Of a stretch of DNA of 64,000 bases, positions 42,593-50,390 are shown piece by piece. The translations under genes were made by a program, and so were the position numbers. Location: contig JAQXOB010000050.1 of assembly GCA_029098305.1 (NCBI GenBank), forward strand, positions 1 through 64,000, written 5' to 3'. A model generated the notes under the pieces. It was not told the DNA's origin. It ran no database searches and saw only the letters and a list, made by a program, of their open reading frames with translations. The DNA comes from Clostridia bacterium. GTDB lineage: Bacteria > Bacillota > Clostridia > Oscillospirales > Acutalibacteraceae. How positions within the stretch are numbered: the first letter of the stretch is position 1; the number at the start of each line of letters is the position of its first letter.

Positions 42593-42667
42593 TTTGCATA
42601 AAAATTCCTCTATTTTTAAGACAAAATTGACAAATGAATAAAAGATTGAATAATTGTATAAAAACGG

Positions 42668-42696
42668 TTGAAAAAATTCATATAATAAGTTATAAT
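42668..42696 (+). promoter_or_regulatory. Promoter of the starch-binding-like surface protein
   Basis: TTGAAA and TATAAT are separated by 17 bases, about 50 bases before the start. Confidence 0.75.
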
Positions 42697-42747
42697 AGCT
42701 TATCGAAGTCATACTTCACAATTTTTATTACATAGGGGGCCCCTACA

Positions 42748-43434
42748 ATGTTCAAGAAAATAGCAAGCGTTATTTTAGCAACTCTTTTAATCGCCGGTAC
42801 AATGGCATTTGGTGCTACATCAGCATCAGCTTCTGTTACATCCGGTGGTACAATCTATCTCCAAGTTCCAGCATCTTGGAAAACTTATTCCACAGTATAT
42901 TGCCACCTTTGGAAAGATGGCGGTGACGACCTTTATTCCTGGCAGACTAAGAAAGAAAAAGCAGTTAAGGTTTCTGATGGCCTTTACAGCTATGAAATTC
43001 CAGCAGGCGCAGATGTAAACATGGTTATCTGGTCTAACGATATCGGTATGCAGACATATGATCTCACAATGGGCGATTGTTGCATCGGTGATACAGTTTA
43101 TAGCAAGAACGAAATCGTTGAGAACCCTGTAGACTCTCACAAGAGCTGTGAGCTAGTTTACTGGCAGAAGCACACAAGCTATGGTCCTAAGTATCAAGAG
43201 TCTTCAATCGGCACAAAGATTGGTGAGACTCCGGATCCAGAGGCTGTTTCATGCTCACATGGAGGTTCTGCTGATGCAGGTTCAACCGGTTCCTCAGGTT
43301 CTTCTAACAAAACTAACACTTCCGGCAAGGCTCCAACAGCCACAGGCGTTGCAGATTATGCAACTGTTGCTACAGTAGTTATGTTTGCAGGTGTTGCAAC
43401 AGCAGTAGCACTCAGAAAAAGAGACGCTGAGTAA
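42748..43434 (+). CDS. Secreted surface protein with CBM26-like domain and C-terminal anchor
   Basis: The 228-residue protein has a signal peptide (about 1-28) and a beta-sandwich domain (about 34-130). Its pattern, VYCHLWKDGGD, then SDGLYSYEIPAGADVNMVIW and MQTYDLTMGDCCIGD, resembles starch-binding CBM26/X25 modules. A Ser/Gly/Thr-rich spacer then leads to a hydrophobic helix (about 201-222) and RKRDAE, a sortase-like tail without an LPxTG motif (TATGVADYA instead). The ribosome site lies in an unusual GGGGGCCCC stretch. Starch binding is an inference. Promoter and terminator make it a single-gene unit. Confidence 0.7.
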   Translation: MFKKIASVILATLLIAGTMAFGATSASASVTSGGTIYLQVPASWKTYSTVYCHLWKDGGDDLYSWQTKKEKAVKVSDGLYSYEIPAGADVNMVIWSNDIGMQTYDLTMGDCCIGDTVYSKNEIVENPVDSHKSCELVYWQKHTSYGPKYQESSIGTKIGETPDPEAVSCSHGGSADAGSTGSSGSSNKTNTSGKAPTATGVADYATVATVVMFAGVATAVALRKRDAE

Positions 43435-43454
43435 TAAATAATGTGAAAATACAT

Positions 43455-43488
43455 AGAGCAGATGCGATCATGCATCTGCTCTTTTTTC
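43455..43488 (+). terminator. Terminator of the surface protein gene
   Basis: AGAGCAGATGC pairs with GCATCTGCTCT, followed by a T-run. Confidence 0.92.
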
Positions 43489-43559
43489 GTATAAAATCGG
43501 ATTTTACTATTCATTTTTCAAAAAATATGTGATATAATCAGCATAGGAGTTGATATTTA

Positions 43560-44159
43560 ATGGCAGAACATAACGCTTTTAATGCCGGAGTAGATCCGGT
43601 AGGACTGCACAACGTGACACTTATACGTTTATTAATATGTTATATCCTCAAAAATTCTGAATTCCCAATAGATAAAGAAACAGCCGCAACTGCATTGTAT
43701 CAGTGCGGTATTGTGAATTATTTTGAAACAATTGATGCCTTTAATGAGCTTATCAACAAAGAGCTGATATCTGAAAAAGATGGAGTATACTCTTTAGAGC
43801 AATCTGGCGAAGAAATACTGAATGAGCTTGAAGTGGAGCTTTCTGTTGTGGTTAAGGAACGCTCTATGAACGCTATCAGAAGCATAATTGAAGCAGAGCG
43901 TCGTAAGCGAGAAAATCGTGTCGAGTTCCAAAAGATCGAGGATGGAATAATGGTTCGATGTCGTGTGCCTCAGGAAAAGTGCGACCTTATAGACCTCAGG
44001 CTATATATGCCTAACGAAGAGCAGGCAGAGGTAGTCAAAAACAACTTTGTCAAAAATGCACCGTTGATTTATAACTTTATCGTGGCGGCTATGCTCGGCA
44101 ACGACGAAATGCTTGGCAGTGCGATTGAAAAATTTATGGACGAGGGCCTAGAAAAATAA
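43560..44159 (+). CDS. DUF4364 family protein
   Basis: The 199-residue cytoplasmic protein matches the clostridial DUF4364 family. It has an N-terminal winged-helix-like region (VTLIRLLICYILKNSEFPI, then FNELINKELI) and a C-terminal alpha/beta domain. A transcription-related role is likely from the fold but unproven. Its last 12 bases overlap the 3-prime end of bofA on the other strand. Confidence 0.85.
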   Translation: MAEHNAFNAGVDPVGLHNVTLIRLLICYILKNSEFPIDKETAATALYQCGIVNYFETIDAFNELINKELISEKDGVYSLEQSGEEILNELEVELSVVVKERSMNAIRSIIEAERRKRENRVEFQKIEDGIMVRCRVPQEKCDLIDLRLYMPNEEQAEVVKNNFVKNAPLIYNFIVAAMLGNDEMLGSAIEKFMDEGLEK

Positions 44160-44408
44160 ATTTAAAATAAGCATTGTAATTACACCCGGTATGCCCATAA
44201 TGAAGGACACAGCCACGCTAAACAAGCTAGTGGGTATCCCTACGCTTGTAAACTGACTGCTGAAATTTAGAATAAACAAAACAAGCGGTCCTGATATCGC
44301 AGATATAAGAGCTCTTGCAAAGGCACTTTTAACCTTGCATAGCCTGTTAATAACGAAAAAAACAATAACGCATATTATAAATATTGTAGCCAAAATTTTA
44401 ATTTCCAT
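44148..44408 (-). CDS. bofA: BofA-like pro-sigma-K processing inhibitor
   Basis: The 86-residue membrane protein has two hydrophobic segments (about 5-22 and 36-48) and the BofA-type C-terminus (IPTSLFSVAVSFIMGIPGVITMLIL). In Bacillus, BofA restrains the protease SpoIVFB during sporulation. Together with Spo0A this points to a spore former. The gene converges with DUF4364 and overlaps it by 12 bases. Confidence 0.85.
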   Translation of the reverse strand: MEIKILATIFIICVIVFFVINRLCKVKSAFARALISAISGPLVLFILNFSSQFTSVGIPTSLFSVAVSFIMGIPGVITMLILNLFF

Positions 44409-44545
44409 TGTATCACCTTATTTATGTATATGCATGTACAGTTGCAGAGTTTCACCTAAGATGAAAAATAAAAAATGATAAACTGAAAGGTTTGCAGAGT
44501 GATATTGATGATTTGTTTGTCGGCATCACTATAAATATTGAATTT

Positions 44546-44944
44546 ATGACGATAATAGTTTGTGTTGATGATAATAACGGTATACTTTTTAACAAAAGGC
44601 GTCAAAGTCGTGACAAGGCTGTGATAGCAGATATAATAAATTCTGTTGAGGATAATGCGGTTATAAGCGTTACGCCTTATTCTGCTTTGCTTTTTGAAGA
44701 GTATCAGAGCAGAATAAAGATCTGCGAAAGCTTTGATGATGATAGTTCAATTTGCTTTGTGGAGGATGCAGATATATCGCATCTCGAAGAAAGAATTGAC
44801 CGAATAATATTGTATAAATGGAATAGGGTGTATCCTGCAAGTGTTTATTTTGATATAGAGCTTGATAGCTGGAAATGTATTTCGTCAGGTGAATTTTGTG
44901 GCAATTCACACGATACTATAACTAAGGAGATATACCTAAGATGA
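44546..44944 (+). CDS. Conserved protein coupled to the nuclease gene
   Basis: I do not assign a function. From the ATG at 44546 the protein is 132 residues and starts MTIIVCVDDNNGILFNKRRQSRD. That segment looks like a conserved signature in similar clostridial proteins. No signal peptide or membrane helix is visible. A TTG start at 44492 is also possible. Its stop overlaps the start of the secreted nuclease gene (ATGA), so the two are translationally coupled. Confidence 0.7.
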   Translation: MTIIVCVDDNNGILFNKRRQSRDKAVIADIINSVEDNAVISVTPYSALLFEEYQSRIKICESFDDDSSICFVEDADISHLEERIDRIILYKWNRVYPASVYFDIELDSWKCISSGEFCGNSHDTITKEIYLR

Positions 44945-45621
44945 AAAAATATGCACGTGCCGGATTAACAGTGCTTGTTCTGGTGCTGGTATTCCTGATA
45001 GGTCCACGATTTTTAGATGATCAGGAAAGCAGTTTTCCGCTAGAACAAATTCCTGCTTATTCGGGTTCTCCTTATGTGGAGATTGATGGTAATATTCCTA
45101 ATTTTGAGCAATCTATGCTTGTTACAAAATCTTATGAAGAATATGGTGAATTGGACTATCTCGGCAGATGCACCAATGCCATAGCTTGCATAGGCGAAGA
45201 CCTCATGCCTACAGAAAAGAGAGGTAGTATAAGCAGAGTAAAGCCCAGTGGATGGCAGATATCAAAATATGATTTTGTAGATGGCAAATATCTTTATAAT
45301 CGTTGCCATCTTATAGGTTATCAGCTCACAGGCGAAAACGCGAACGAGTGCAACCTCATAACAGGCACCAGATATATGAATGTAGATGGTATGTTACCTT
45401 TTGAAAATATGGTAGCAGACTATGTGAAAGAAACAGGAAACCATGTAATCTATGAGGTTACACCGGTTTTTAAAGAAGAAAACCTTATTGCAGATGGCGT
45501 ACATATGCAGGCATATTCTGTGGAGGACAATGGCGAAGGAATATGTTTCAATGTGTTTGTGTATAATGTTCAGCCTAATGTAGAGATAAACTACGAGGAC
45601 GGAAGCAATCACCTAAAATAA
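44941..45621 (+). CDS. Secreted DNA/RNA non-specific endonuclease
   Basis: The 226-residue protein has an N-terminal hydrophobic signal or anchor helix (about 7-22) and a beta-beta-alpha metal nuclease domain of the EndA type. The catalytic segment reads LYNRCHLIGYQL (NRCH replaces the more common DRGH), followed by ANECNLITGTRYMN, with the metal-binding Asn. It probably degrades extracellular DNA or RNA. It has no dockerin, unlike the other two nucleases in this window. The gene overlaps the upstream gene by 4 bases. Confidence 0.88.
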   Translation: MKKYARAGLTVLVLVLVFLIGPRFLDDQESSFPLEQIPAYSGSPYVEIDGNIPNFEQSMLVTKSYEEYGELDYLGRCTNAIACIGEDLMPTEKRGSISRVKPSGWQISKYDFVDGKYLYNRCHLIGYQLTGENANECNLITGTRYMNVDGMLPFENMVADYVKETGNHVIYEVTPVFKEENLIADGVHMQAYSVEDNGEGICFNVFVYNVQPNVEINYEDGSNHLK

Positions 45622-45662
45622 ATATTGAAAAAATATTGATAAATTCTAAAGAAACTTTAAAA

Positions 45663-45728
45663 AACCCCTTGACGATAGGTAAAATGTGTGGTATCATATC
45701 TTTACCTCGAAAAAGGGGCTTTATTTTT
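45663..45728 (+). terminator. Terminator overlapping a promoter
   Basis: AACCCCTT (45663-45670) pairs with AAGGGG (45713-45718), and inside it AGGTAAA (45677-45683) pairs with TTTACCT (45701-45707), with a long T-run after it. The rpmG promoter lies inside this hairpin. Confidence 0.6.
45669..45697 (+). promoter_or_regulatory. Promoter of rpmG-secE-nusG
   Basis: TTGACG and TATCAT are separated by 17 bases, 85 bases before rpmG. Confidence 0.7.
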
Positions 45729-45781
45729 TTGTCCTTTTGAGGGAGGCTAAAATTACCGATTAACCGGGAGGTGCCGCTACA

Positions 45782-45931
45782 ATGAGAGTGAAAATTACAT
45801 TGGCCTGCACAGAGTGCAAACAACGCAACTACAACACTATGAAAAACAAAAAGAATGATCCGGACAGGCTCGAAATGGAAAAGTATTGCAGATTCTGCAA
45901 AAAGCATACTCTGCACAAGGAAACAAAATAA
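45782..45931 (+). CDS. rpmG: 50S ribosomal protein L33
   Basis: The 49-residue protein begins [17 protein letters not shown] and has two CxxC pairs (CTEC and CRFC), the zinc-containing form of L33. GGGAGGTG precedes the ATG. The order rpmG-secE-nusG-rplK-rplA is the usual one. Confidence 0.97.
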   Translation: MRVKITLACTECKQRNYNTMKNKKNDPDRLEMEKYCRFCKKHTLHKETK

Positions 45932-45946
45932 GCGGAGGGAATTTAC

Positions 45947-46213
45947 ATGGATGACAAGAGATTAGAAAAAGCTGCTGAGTCTAAAAAAGCTAAAAAAGCT
46001 GAAAAAGAACCCGGCAAGCTTACTGCCATCAAAAAGTATTTTCGCGCATGCTGGGGTGAGGTTAAAAAAATAGTTTGGCCTACACCTAAGGCAACATTTA
46101 AGAACATGGGTATTGTTCTGGCAGTTGTTATTGTTGCCGGCTTATTCATTTTCGCATTAGACCGTGGCTTGTTTGCTTTATTACAACTTGTAATGGATGT
46201 TAGTGTAAGCTAA
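45947..46213 (+). CDS. secE: Preprotein translocase subunit SecE
   Basis: The 88-residue membrane protein has a Lys/Glu-rich start, the conserved WGEVKKIVWPTPKAT segment (about 36-50) and one transmembrane helix (about 55-78). It stabilises SecY. GCGGAGG precedes the ATG, 15 bases after rpmG. Confidence 0.97.
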   Translation: MDDKRLEKAAESKKAKKAEKEPGKLTAIKKYFRACWGEVKKIVWPTPKATFKNMGIVLAVVIVAGLFIFALDRGLFALLQLVMDVSVS

Positions 46214-46232
46214 CAGAGGAGGCACAAGCATT

Positions 46233-46754
46233 ATGTCTGACGAGCTTAAATGGTACGTAGTTCATACCTATTCCGGGTATGAAAATAAGGTTAAGAGTAA
46301 CCTTGAAAAAACAGTGGAAAATCGTGGTCTTCAAGATCTTATCTGCGATGTTCGTGTTCCTACCGAAACAGTTACTGAGATAGTAGAGGACAAGCAAAAA
46401 GAAGTCGAGAGAAAGATTTTCCCCGGATATGTTTTTGTAAAAATGGTGTATACCGACGACACCTGGTATGTTGTCAGAAATATCAGAGGATGTACAGGAT
46501 TTGTCGGTCCTTCATCTAAGCCGGTTCCTCTTACAGACGAGGAAGTGCGCAAGATGGGCGTAGAATCTAGAGTAGTTGAGGTTTCCTACGCCGTTGGGGA
46601 TTCAGTTCGCATCATTGATGGTCCGCTTGATAACTTCATCGGAACTGTTGAGGATTTAGACGTGGAAAGAAACTTTGTAAAGGTTATCGTATCCATGTTT
46701 GGACGTGAAACTCCTGTAGAGCTTGAGCTAACACAAGTAGAGCTTTACGAATAA
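46233..46754 (+). CDS. nusG: Transcription elongation/antitermination factor NusG
   Basis: The 173-residue protein has the NGN domain (starting [36 protein letters not shown]) and the KOW motif near 120-145 ([16 protein letters not shown]). It binds RNA polymerase and couples it to the ribosome. It starts 19 bases after secE. Confidence 0.98.
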   Translation: MSDELKWYVVHTYSGYENKVKSNLEKTVENRGLQDLICDVRVPTETVTEIVEDKQKEVERKIFPGYVFVKMVYTDDTWYVVRNIRGCTGFVGPSSKPVPLTDEEVRKMGVESRVVEVSYAVGDSVRIIDGPLDNFIGTVEDLDVERNFVKVIVSMFGRETPVELELTQVELYE

Positions 46755-46788
46755 TTTATGATTGCCTTATGGCGATTGTTGCTTTTAT

Positions 46789-46808
46789 GGGATTTTCTTA
46801 AAAATCCC
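46789..46808 (+). promoter_or_regulatory. Hairpin in the rplK leader
   Basis: GGGATTTT pairs with AAAATCCC, followed by a GGAGTA/TACTCC pairing in 46815-46842. Ribosomal protein L1 is known to repress L11-L1 operons by binding their leader, so this could be the target. That is an inference. Confidence 0.4.
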
Positions 46809-46876
46809 TGTGGGAGGAGTATAAATTCTTTTTAATGTACTCCGCTTTAACCACGAATTTTGGAGGTGCAAGAAAA

Positions 46877-47302
46877 ATGGCTCAGAAGGTAACAGGCTTT
46901 ATTAAGCTTCAGATACCTGCCGGCAAAGCAACACCGGCTCCGCCTGTTGGTCCTGCATTGGGACAGCATGGCGTAAACATTATGGCGTTCACAAAGGAAT
47001 TTAATGAGCGCACAAAGAATGACGCAGGTCTTATCATTCCTGTAGTTATTACAGTATACGCAGATCGTTCATTTACATTTATAACAAAAACTCCTCCTGC
47101 AGCAGTTCTTATTAAGAAGGCTTGCGGAATAGAGAGTGGCTCCGGCGTACCTAACAAGACAAAGGTAGCTAAGATTACCCGTGAACAGGTCAGAAAGATT
47201 GCTGAGCAGAAGATGCCAGACTTAAACGCTGCTTCTATTGAAACTGCTGAAAGCATGATTGCGGGAACAGCACGCAGTATGGGTGTTGAAGTAGTTGACT
47301 GA
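46877..47302 (+). CDS. rplK: 50S ribosomal protein L11
   Basis: The 141-residue protein starts [18 protein letters not shown] and has the [16 protein letters not shown] segment and the C-terminal rRNA-binding domain. I chose the ATG at 46877 after GGAGG; 14 upstream codons are not family-like. Confidence 0.98.
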   Translation: MAQKVTGFIKLQIPAGKATPAPPVGPALGQHGVNIMAFTKEFNERTKNDAGLIIPVVITVYADRSFTFITKTPPAAVLIKKACGIESGSGVPNKTKVAKITREQVRKIAEQKMPDLNAASIETAESMIAGTARSMGVEVVD

Positions 47303-47330
47303 TAAGTCCACTCGATATGGAGGATAAACA

Positions 47331-48023
47331 ATGAAACACGGTAAGAAATATGTTGATAGTGTAAAAACTATTGATAAATCTAAAGTTTATGATATAGACG
47401 AAGCTCTTGAGGCTTGCGTAAAATCTGCAAAAGCTAAGTTCGACGAAACTGTTGAAGTTCACGTAAAGCTTGGTGTTGACGGACGTCACGCAGATCAGCA
47501 GGTTAGAGGTGCTATCGTTCTTCCTAATGGTACAGGTAAAAGCGTAAAAGTTCTTGCAATCTGCAAGGGCGACAACGAAAAGCTTGCTCAGGAGGCTGGC
47601 GCTGATTTTGTTGGTGCTGAAGATATGACTCAGAAGATCATGTCTGAAGGCTGGACAGATTTCGACGTTCTTGTTACAACTCCTGACATGATGGGTCTTG
47701 TTGGTCGTCTTGGTAAGATTCTCGGACCTCGTGGACTTATGCCTAACCCAAAGGCAGGCACAGTTACACCTGACATCGCTAGAGCTATCAAAGATGCTAA
47801 GGCTGGTAAGATCGAGTATCGTCTTGATAAGACAAACATCATTCACTGCCCAATCGGCAAGGCAAGCTTTGGTAAGGATAAGCTCAAAGAGAACTTCGAT
47901 GCTCTTCTTGGTGCTATCGTTAAGGCTAAGCCAGCAGCTGCAAAGGGTCAGTATATCAAGAGCTGTGCAGTAGCAGCTACAATGGGTCCTGGTGTTCGCA
48001 TCAACCCTGCTAAGATTGGCTAA
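47331..48023 (+). CDS. rplA: 50S ribosomal protein L1
   Basis: The 230-residue protein is typical L1: [17 protein letters not shown], the second domain with [19 protein letters not shown], and the ending NPAKIG. It binds 23S rRNA at the L1 stalk. GGAGG precedes the ATG. A terminator follows, and rplJ and rplL are not next to it. Confidence 0.98.
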   Translation: MKHGKKYVDSVKTIDKSKVYDIDEALEACVKSAKAKFDETVEVHVKLGVDGRHADQQVRGAIVLPNGTGKSVKVLAICKGDNEKLAQEAGADFVGAEDMTQKIMSEGWTDFDVLVTTPDMMGLVGRLGKILGPRGLMPNPKAGTVTPDIARAIKDAKAGKIEYRLDKTNIIHCPIGKASFGKDKLKENFDALLGAIVKAKPAAAKGQYIKSCAVAATMGPGVRINPAKIG

Positions 48024-48047
48024 TCTTAATTAAACAAAATTTTTACA

Positions 48048-48080
48048 CAAGCAGGATTGATTGATCCTGCTTGTTTTTTT
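48048..48080 (+). terminator. Terminator after rplA
   Basis: CAAGCAGGAT pairs with ATCCTGCTTG, followed by seven T. Confidence 0.95.
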
Positions 48081-48108
48081 GCACTTTGGCAATAGTTGTG
48101 AGTATAAT
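48079..48108 (+). promoter_or_regulatory. Promoter of the KdsC-like gene
   Basis: TTGCAC and TATAAT are separated by 18 bases, about 45 bases before the ATG. Confidence 0.55.
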
Positions 48109-48152
48109 TATTATGATACATATGATTGTGAATGGTTATGGGAGATGTGTTT

Positions 48153-48671
48153 ATGAATGATTTAAAAAAGATAAAGCTATTAGTTATGGATGTTGATGGC
48201 ACTATGACAGATGGCAAGATATATATATCAGACAATGGAGAGGCGATGAAGGCTTTTAACTCAAAAGATGGATATGGACTATCTGTTATTCTTCCACCAA
48301 CAGGGATAAAGACGGCAATTATAACAGGAAGGACATCTGATATTGTAAAATGGCGTGCAAATGAGCTGGGAATCAGCGAAATCTATCAAGGCATCAAAGA
48401 CAAGCCTGCGGCTCTGGAGGATTTGCTTAAGAAACTCGGCTTAACCTATGAGAACGTAGCGTATATCGGAGATGACTTAAACGATCTTGAATGTATGAAG
48501 TTGTCTGCTGTTTCAGCTTGTCCTGCCGATTCTGTTGACGAGGTCAAGGAAGTTGCTGATTTAGTGTGCAAGAGCAATGGTGGCAACGGTGCTGTTCGTG
48601 AATTCATCAACTTACTTTCTTTTTCACGAGAAAAAGAAAGTAAGCAAAGAAAAAGCGCATTCGTGGGATAA
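48153..48671 (+). CDS. KdsC-like HAD phosphatase
   Basis: The 172-residue HAD-superfamily hydrolase of the KdsC (type C0) group has LLVMDVDGTMTDG (nucleophile Asp), the ITGRTS motif, and IGDDLNDLECM (metal-binding Asp pair). KdsC removes phosphate from 3-deoxy-octulosonate-type sugar phosphates. In a Gram-positive the substrate is unclear and could be another sugar acid phosphate. I chose the ATG at 48153 after GGGAG. The last 16 residues (SREKESKQRKSAFVG) are encoded by the start of a 155-bp repeat, so the native C-terminus was probably replaced or extended. Confidence 0.82.
   Translation: MNDLKKIKLLVMDVDGTMTDGKIYISDNGEAMKAFNSKDGYGLSVILPPTGIKTAIITGRTSDIVKWRANELGISEIYQGIKDKPAALEDLLKKLGLTYENVAYIGDDLNDLECMKLSAVSACPADSVDEVKEVADLVCKSNGGNGAVREFINLLSFSREKESKQRKSAFVG
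48611..48644. repeat. 14-bp perfect inverted repeat at the repeat boundary
   Basis: CTTACTTTCTTTTT and AAAAAGAAAGTAAG flank a 6-base centre CACGAG. The right arm is the start of the first 155-bp repeat unit. Confidence 0.9.
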
Positions 48672-48975
48672 TTAGATGAGGTATAAGGCTTTCTTGCTCG
48701 ATGATAGGCTGTTTGTCGGGCGATGAGAAAATAATACTTAGCATATCTTGGTGCGAAATCCCTGCCGACGAGGTCGGCTCACGAGAAAAAGAAAGTAAGC
48801 AAAGAAAAAGTGCATTCGTGGGATAATTAGATGAGGTATAAGGCTTTGTTGCTCGATGGTAGGCTATTTGTCGGGCAATGATAAAACAATACTTAACATA
48901 TTTTGGTGCGAATCCCCTGCCGACGAGGTCGGCTCACGAGAAAAAGAAAGTAAGCAAAGAAAAAGCGAATTCGTG
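48625..48975 (+). repeat. 155-bp tandem repeat, two full and one partial copy
   Basis: Units start with CACGAGAAAAAGAAAGTAAG at 48625, 48780 and 48935, exactly 155 bp apart. The first two are about 93 percent identical by eye; the third ends at about 48975, just before cinA. Each full unit contains the hairpin GCCGACGAGGTCGGC near its end. The repeat begins inside the KdsC-like gene and fills the 315-base gap to cinA. Confidence 0.95.
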
Positions 48976-48986
48976 TGGTGATAATT

Positions 48987-50240
48987 ATGAATGTAAAACT
49001 AATATCAATAGGCAAAGAGCTGTTACTTGGAGAAATAGTCGACACCAACTCTGTGTTTATTTCCGAACAGCTTTCTATATATGGTATCGAAGTAAGCAAA
49101 AAAATAGTCCTTGATGACAATTATGATGCCATAAAGGAAGCTATGAAATATGAGTTTATTGATGCGGATATTTTAATTTTAACCGGTGGACTTGGCCCTA
49201 CAGACGATGATGTTACAAAAGAGGCTGTTTGTGATTTTTTTGAAAGTGAACTTGTTTTGTGTGATGATGTCTTGCAGAGTATATCTTCGTATTTTCAGCG
49301 TAGAGGCAGAAAAATGGTTAGTAGCAATCTGAAACAAGCCTATTTTCCAAAGAATTGCAAGATACTGCATAATCCTAATGGCACTGCGCCTGGGTTTATT
49401 ATAGAAAAAGATAATAGGACTGCGATTGTGCTTCCGGGTCCACCACACGAGATGAAGCCTATGTTTTCTTCCTATGTTGAGCCATATTTATTAAAAAGAA
49501 GCGGAAAAAAGATTCTTACAACTAATATAAACACGTACGGTATAAGTGAATCAGAGCTAGAGTATAGATTGAAACCACTTATGGCTCAAAATAACAATTT
49601 ATCCATGGCAACTTATGCGAATTTTGGAGAAATACGTGTCAGGTTATCAGTTTGTGATGAGAAGAATGATGATATTAGTGAAATATTATCTCAATACACG
49701 TTAAAAGCAAAACATCTTATAGGTGATGAGTTTGTGTATGGCGTGGATTGTGACAATATGCAGAGTGCTTTGGTTAAGCTGTTAATAGAAAAAAATATGA
49801 AGATTGCGACAGCAGAAAGCTGTACAGGTGGTTTGCTCTCGAAATGTATTACAGATGTAAGCGGTGCAAGTCAAGTGTTTGAATGTGGCGTTTGCTCTTA
49901 TTCCAATCGAATAAAAGAGAAGATATTGGGAGTAGACCCACATACGCTACAAAAACATGGGGCAGTGTCTGAGCAAACTGCACGAGAAATGGCCCAAGGT
50001 GTATTAGAGCTTTCTGATGCGGATATTGCGGTGTCTATCACAGGGCTTGCAGGACCTGGAGGTGGCACAGCAGAAAAACCGGTTGGGCTTGTCTTCATAG
50101 GAGTTGCAACACGAAAGAAAACTATTGTTAAGCAATGTAATTTTAATACGCTCAATAACAAATCAAGAGAAAGCATACGCAGACATTCTCAGCTAGAAGC
50201 TATGAAGCTTTTGCTTGATGTAATAAATGAACAAAAGTAA
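48987..50240 (+). CDS. cinA: CinA-family protein (MoCF domain plus NMN amidohydrolase domain)
   Basis: The 417-residue protein has an N-terminal MoCF-like domain (LISIGKELLLGEIVDTN; ILTGGLGPTDDD; VLPGPPHEMKPMF) and a C-terminal CinA amidohydrolase domain (IATAESCTGGLLSKCITDVSGAS; SITGLAGPGGG). CinA hydrolyses ADP-ribose and nicotinamide mononucleotide in other species, and is competence-linked in some. The ATG at 48987 is chosen, but no good ribosome site is visible because the third repeat copy replaces the upstream sequence. Confidence 0.94.
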   Translation: MNVKLISIGKELLLGEIVDTNSVFISEQLSIYGIEVSKKIVLDDNYDAIKEAMKYEFIDADILILTGGLGPTDDDVTKEAVCDFFESELVLCDDVLQSISSYFQRRGRKMVSSNLKQAYFPKNCKILHNPNGTAPGFIIEKDNRTAIVLPGPPHEMKPMFSSYVEPYLLKRSGKKILTTNINTYGISESELEYRLKPLMAQNNNLSMATYANFGEIRVRLSVCDEKNDDISEILSQYTLKAKHLIGDEFVYGVDCDNMQSALVKLLIEKNMKIATAESCTGGLLSKCITDVSGASQVFECGVCSYSNRIKEKILGVDPHTLQKHGAVSEQTAREMAQGVLELSDADIAVSITGLAGPGGGTAEKPVGLVFIGVATRKKTIVKQCNFNTLNNKSRESIRRHSQLEAMKLLLDVINEQK

Positions 50241-50302
50241 AAAAGATTTTTTGTGCAAAAAAGAGATAGATAAACTTTTTCTATAAAAAGGTAAAAATGT
50301 AC

Positions 50303-50331
50303 TAGACTTTTTTATAAAATAGTAATATAAT
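50303..50331 (+). promoter_or_regulatory. Promoter of the first dockerin nuclease
   Basis: TAGACT and TATAAT are separated by 17 bases, 60 bases before the start. Confidence 0.65.
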
Positions 50332-50390
50332 AAATACACTCAAAACGGGGTTTGAATACAATTATTTTGTTCTAAGGAGAGCGTATTTTA

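Noticed and set aside
47235..47846. Open frame of 203 codons opposite rplK-rplA
   Set aside because: Antisense shadow of ribosomal protein genes.
45640..48100. tRNA gene near secE (often present in this operon)
   Set aside because: No cloverleaf-like sequence with CCA-type end or TTCRA loop was visible.
48625..48975. CRISPR array
   Set aside because: The 155-bp unit is too long and has no spacer-repeat alternation; no cas genes are present.
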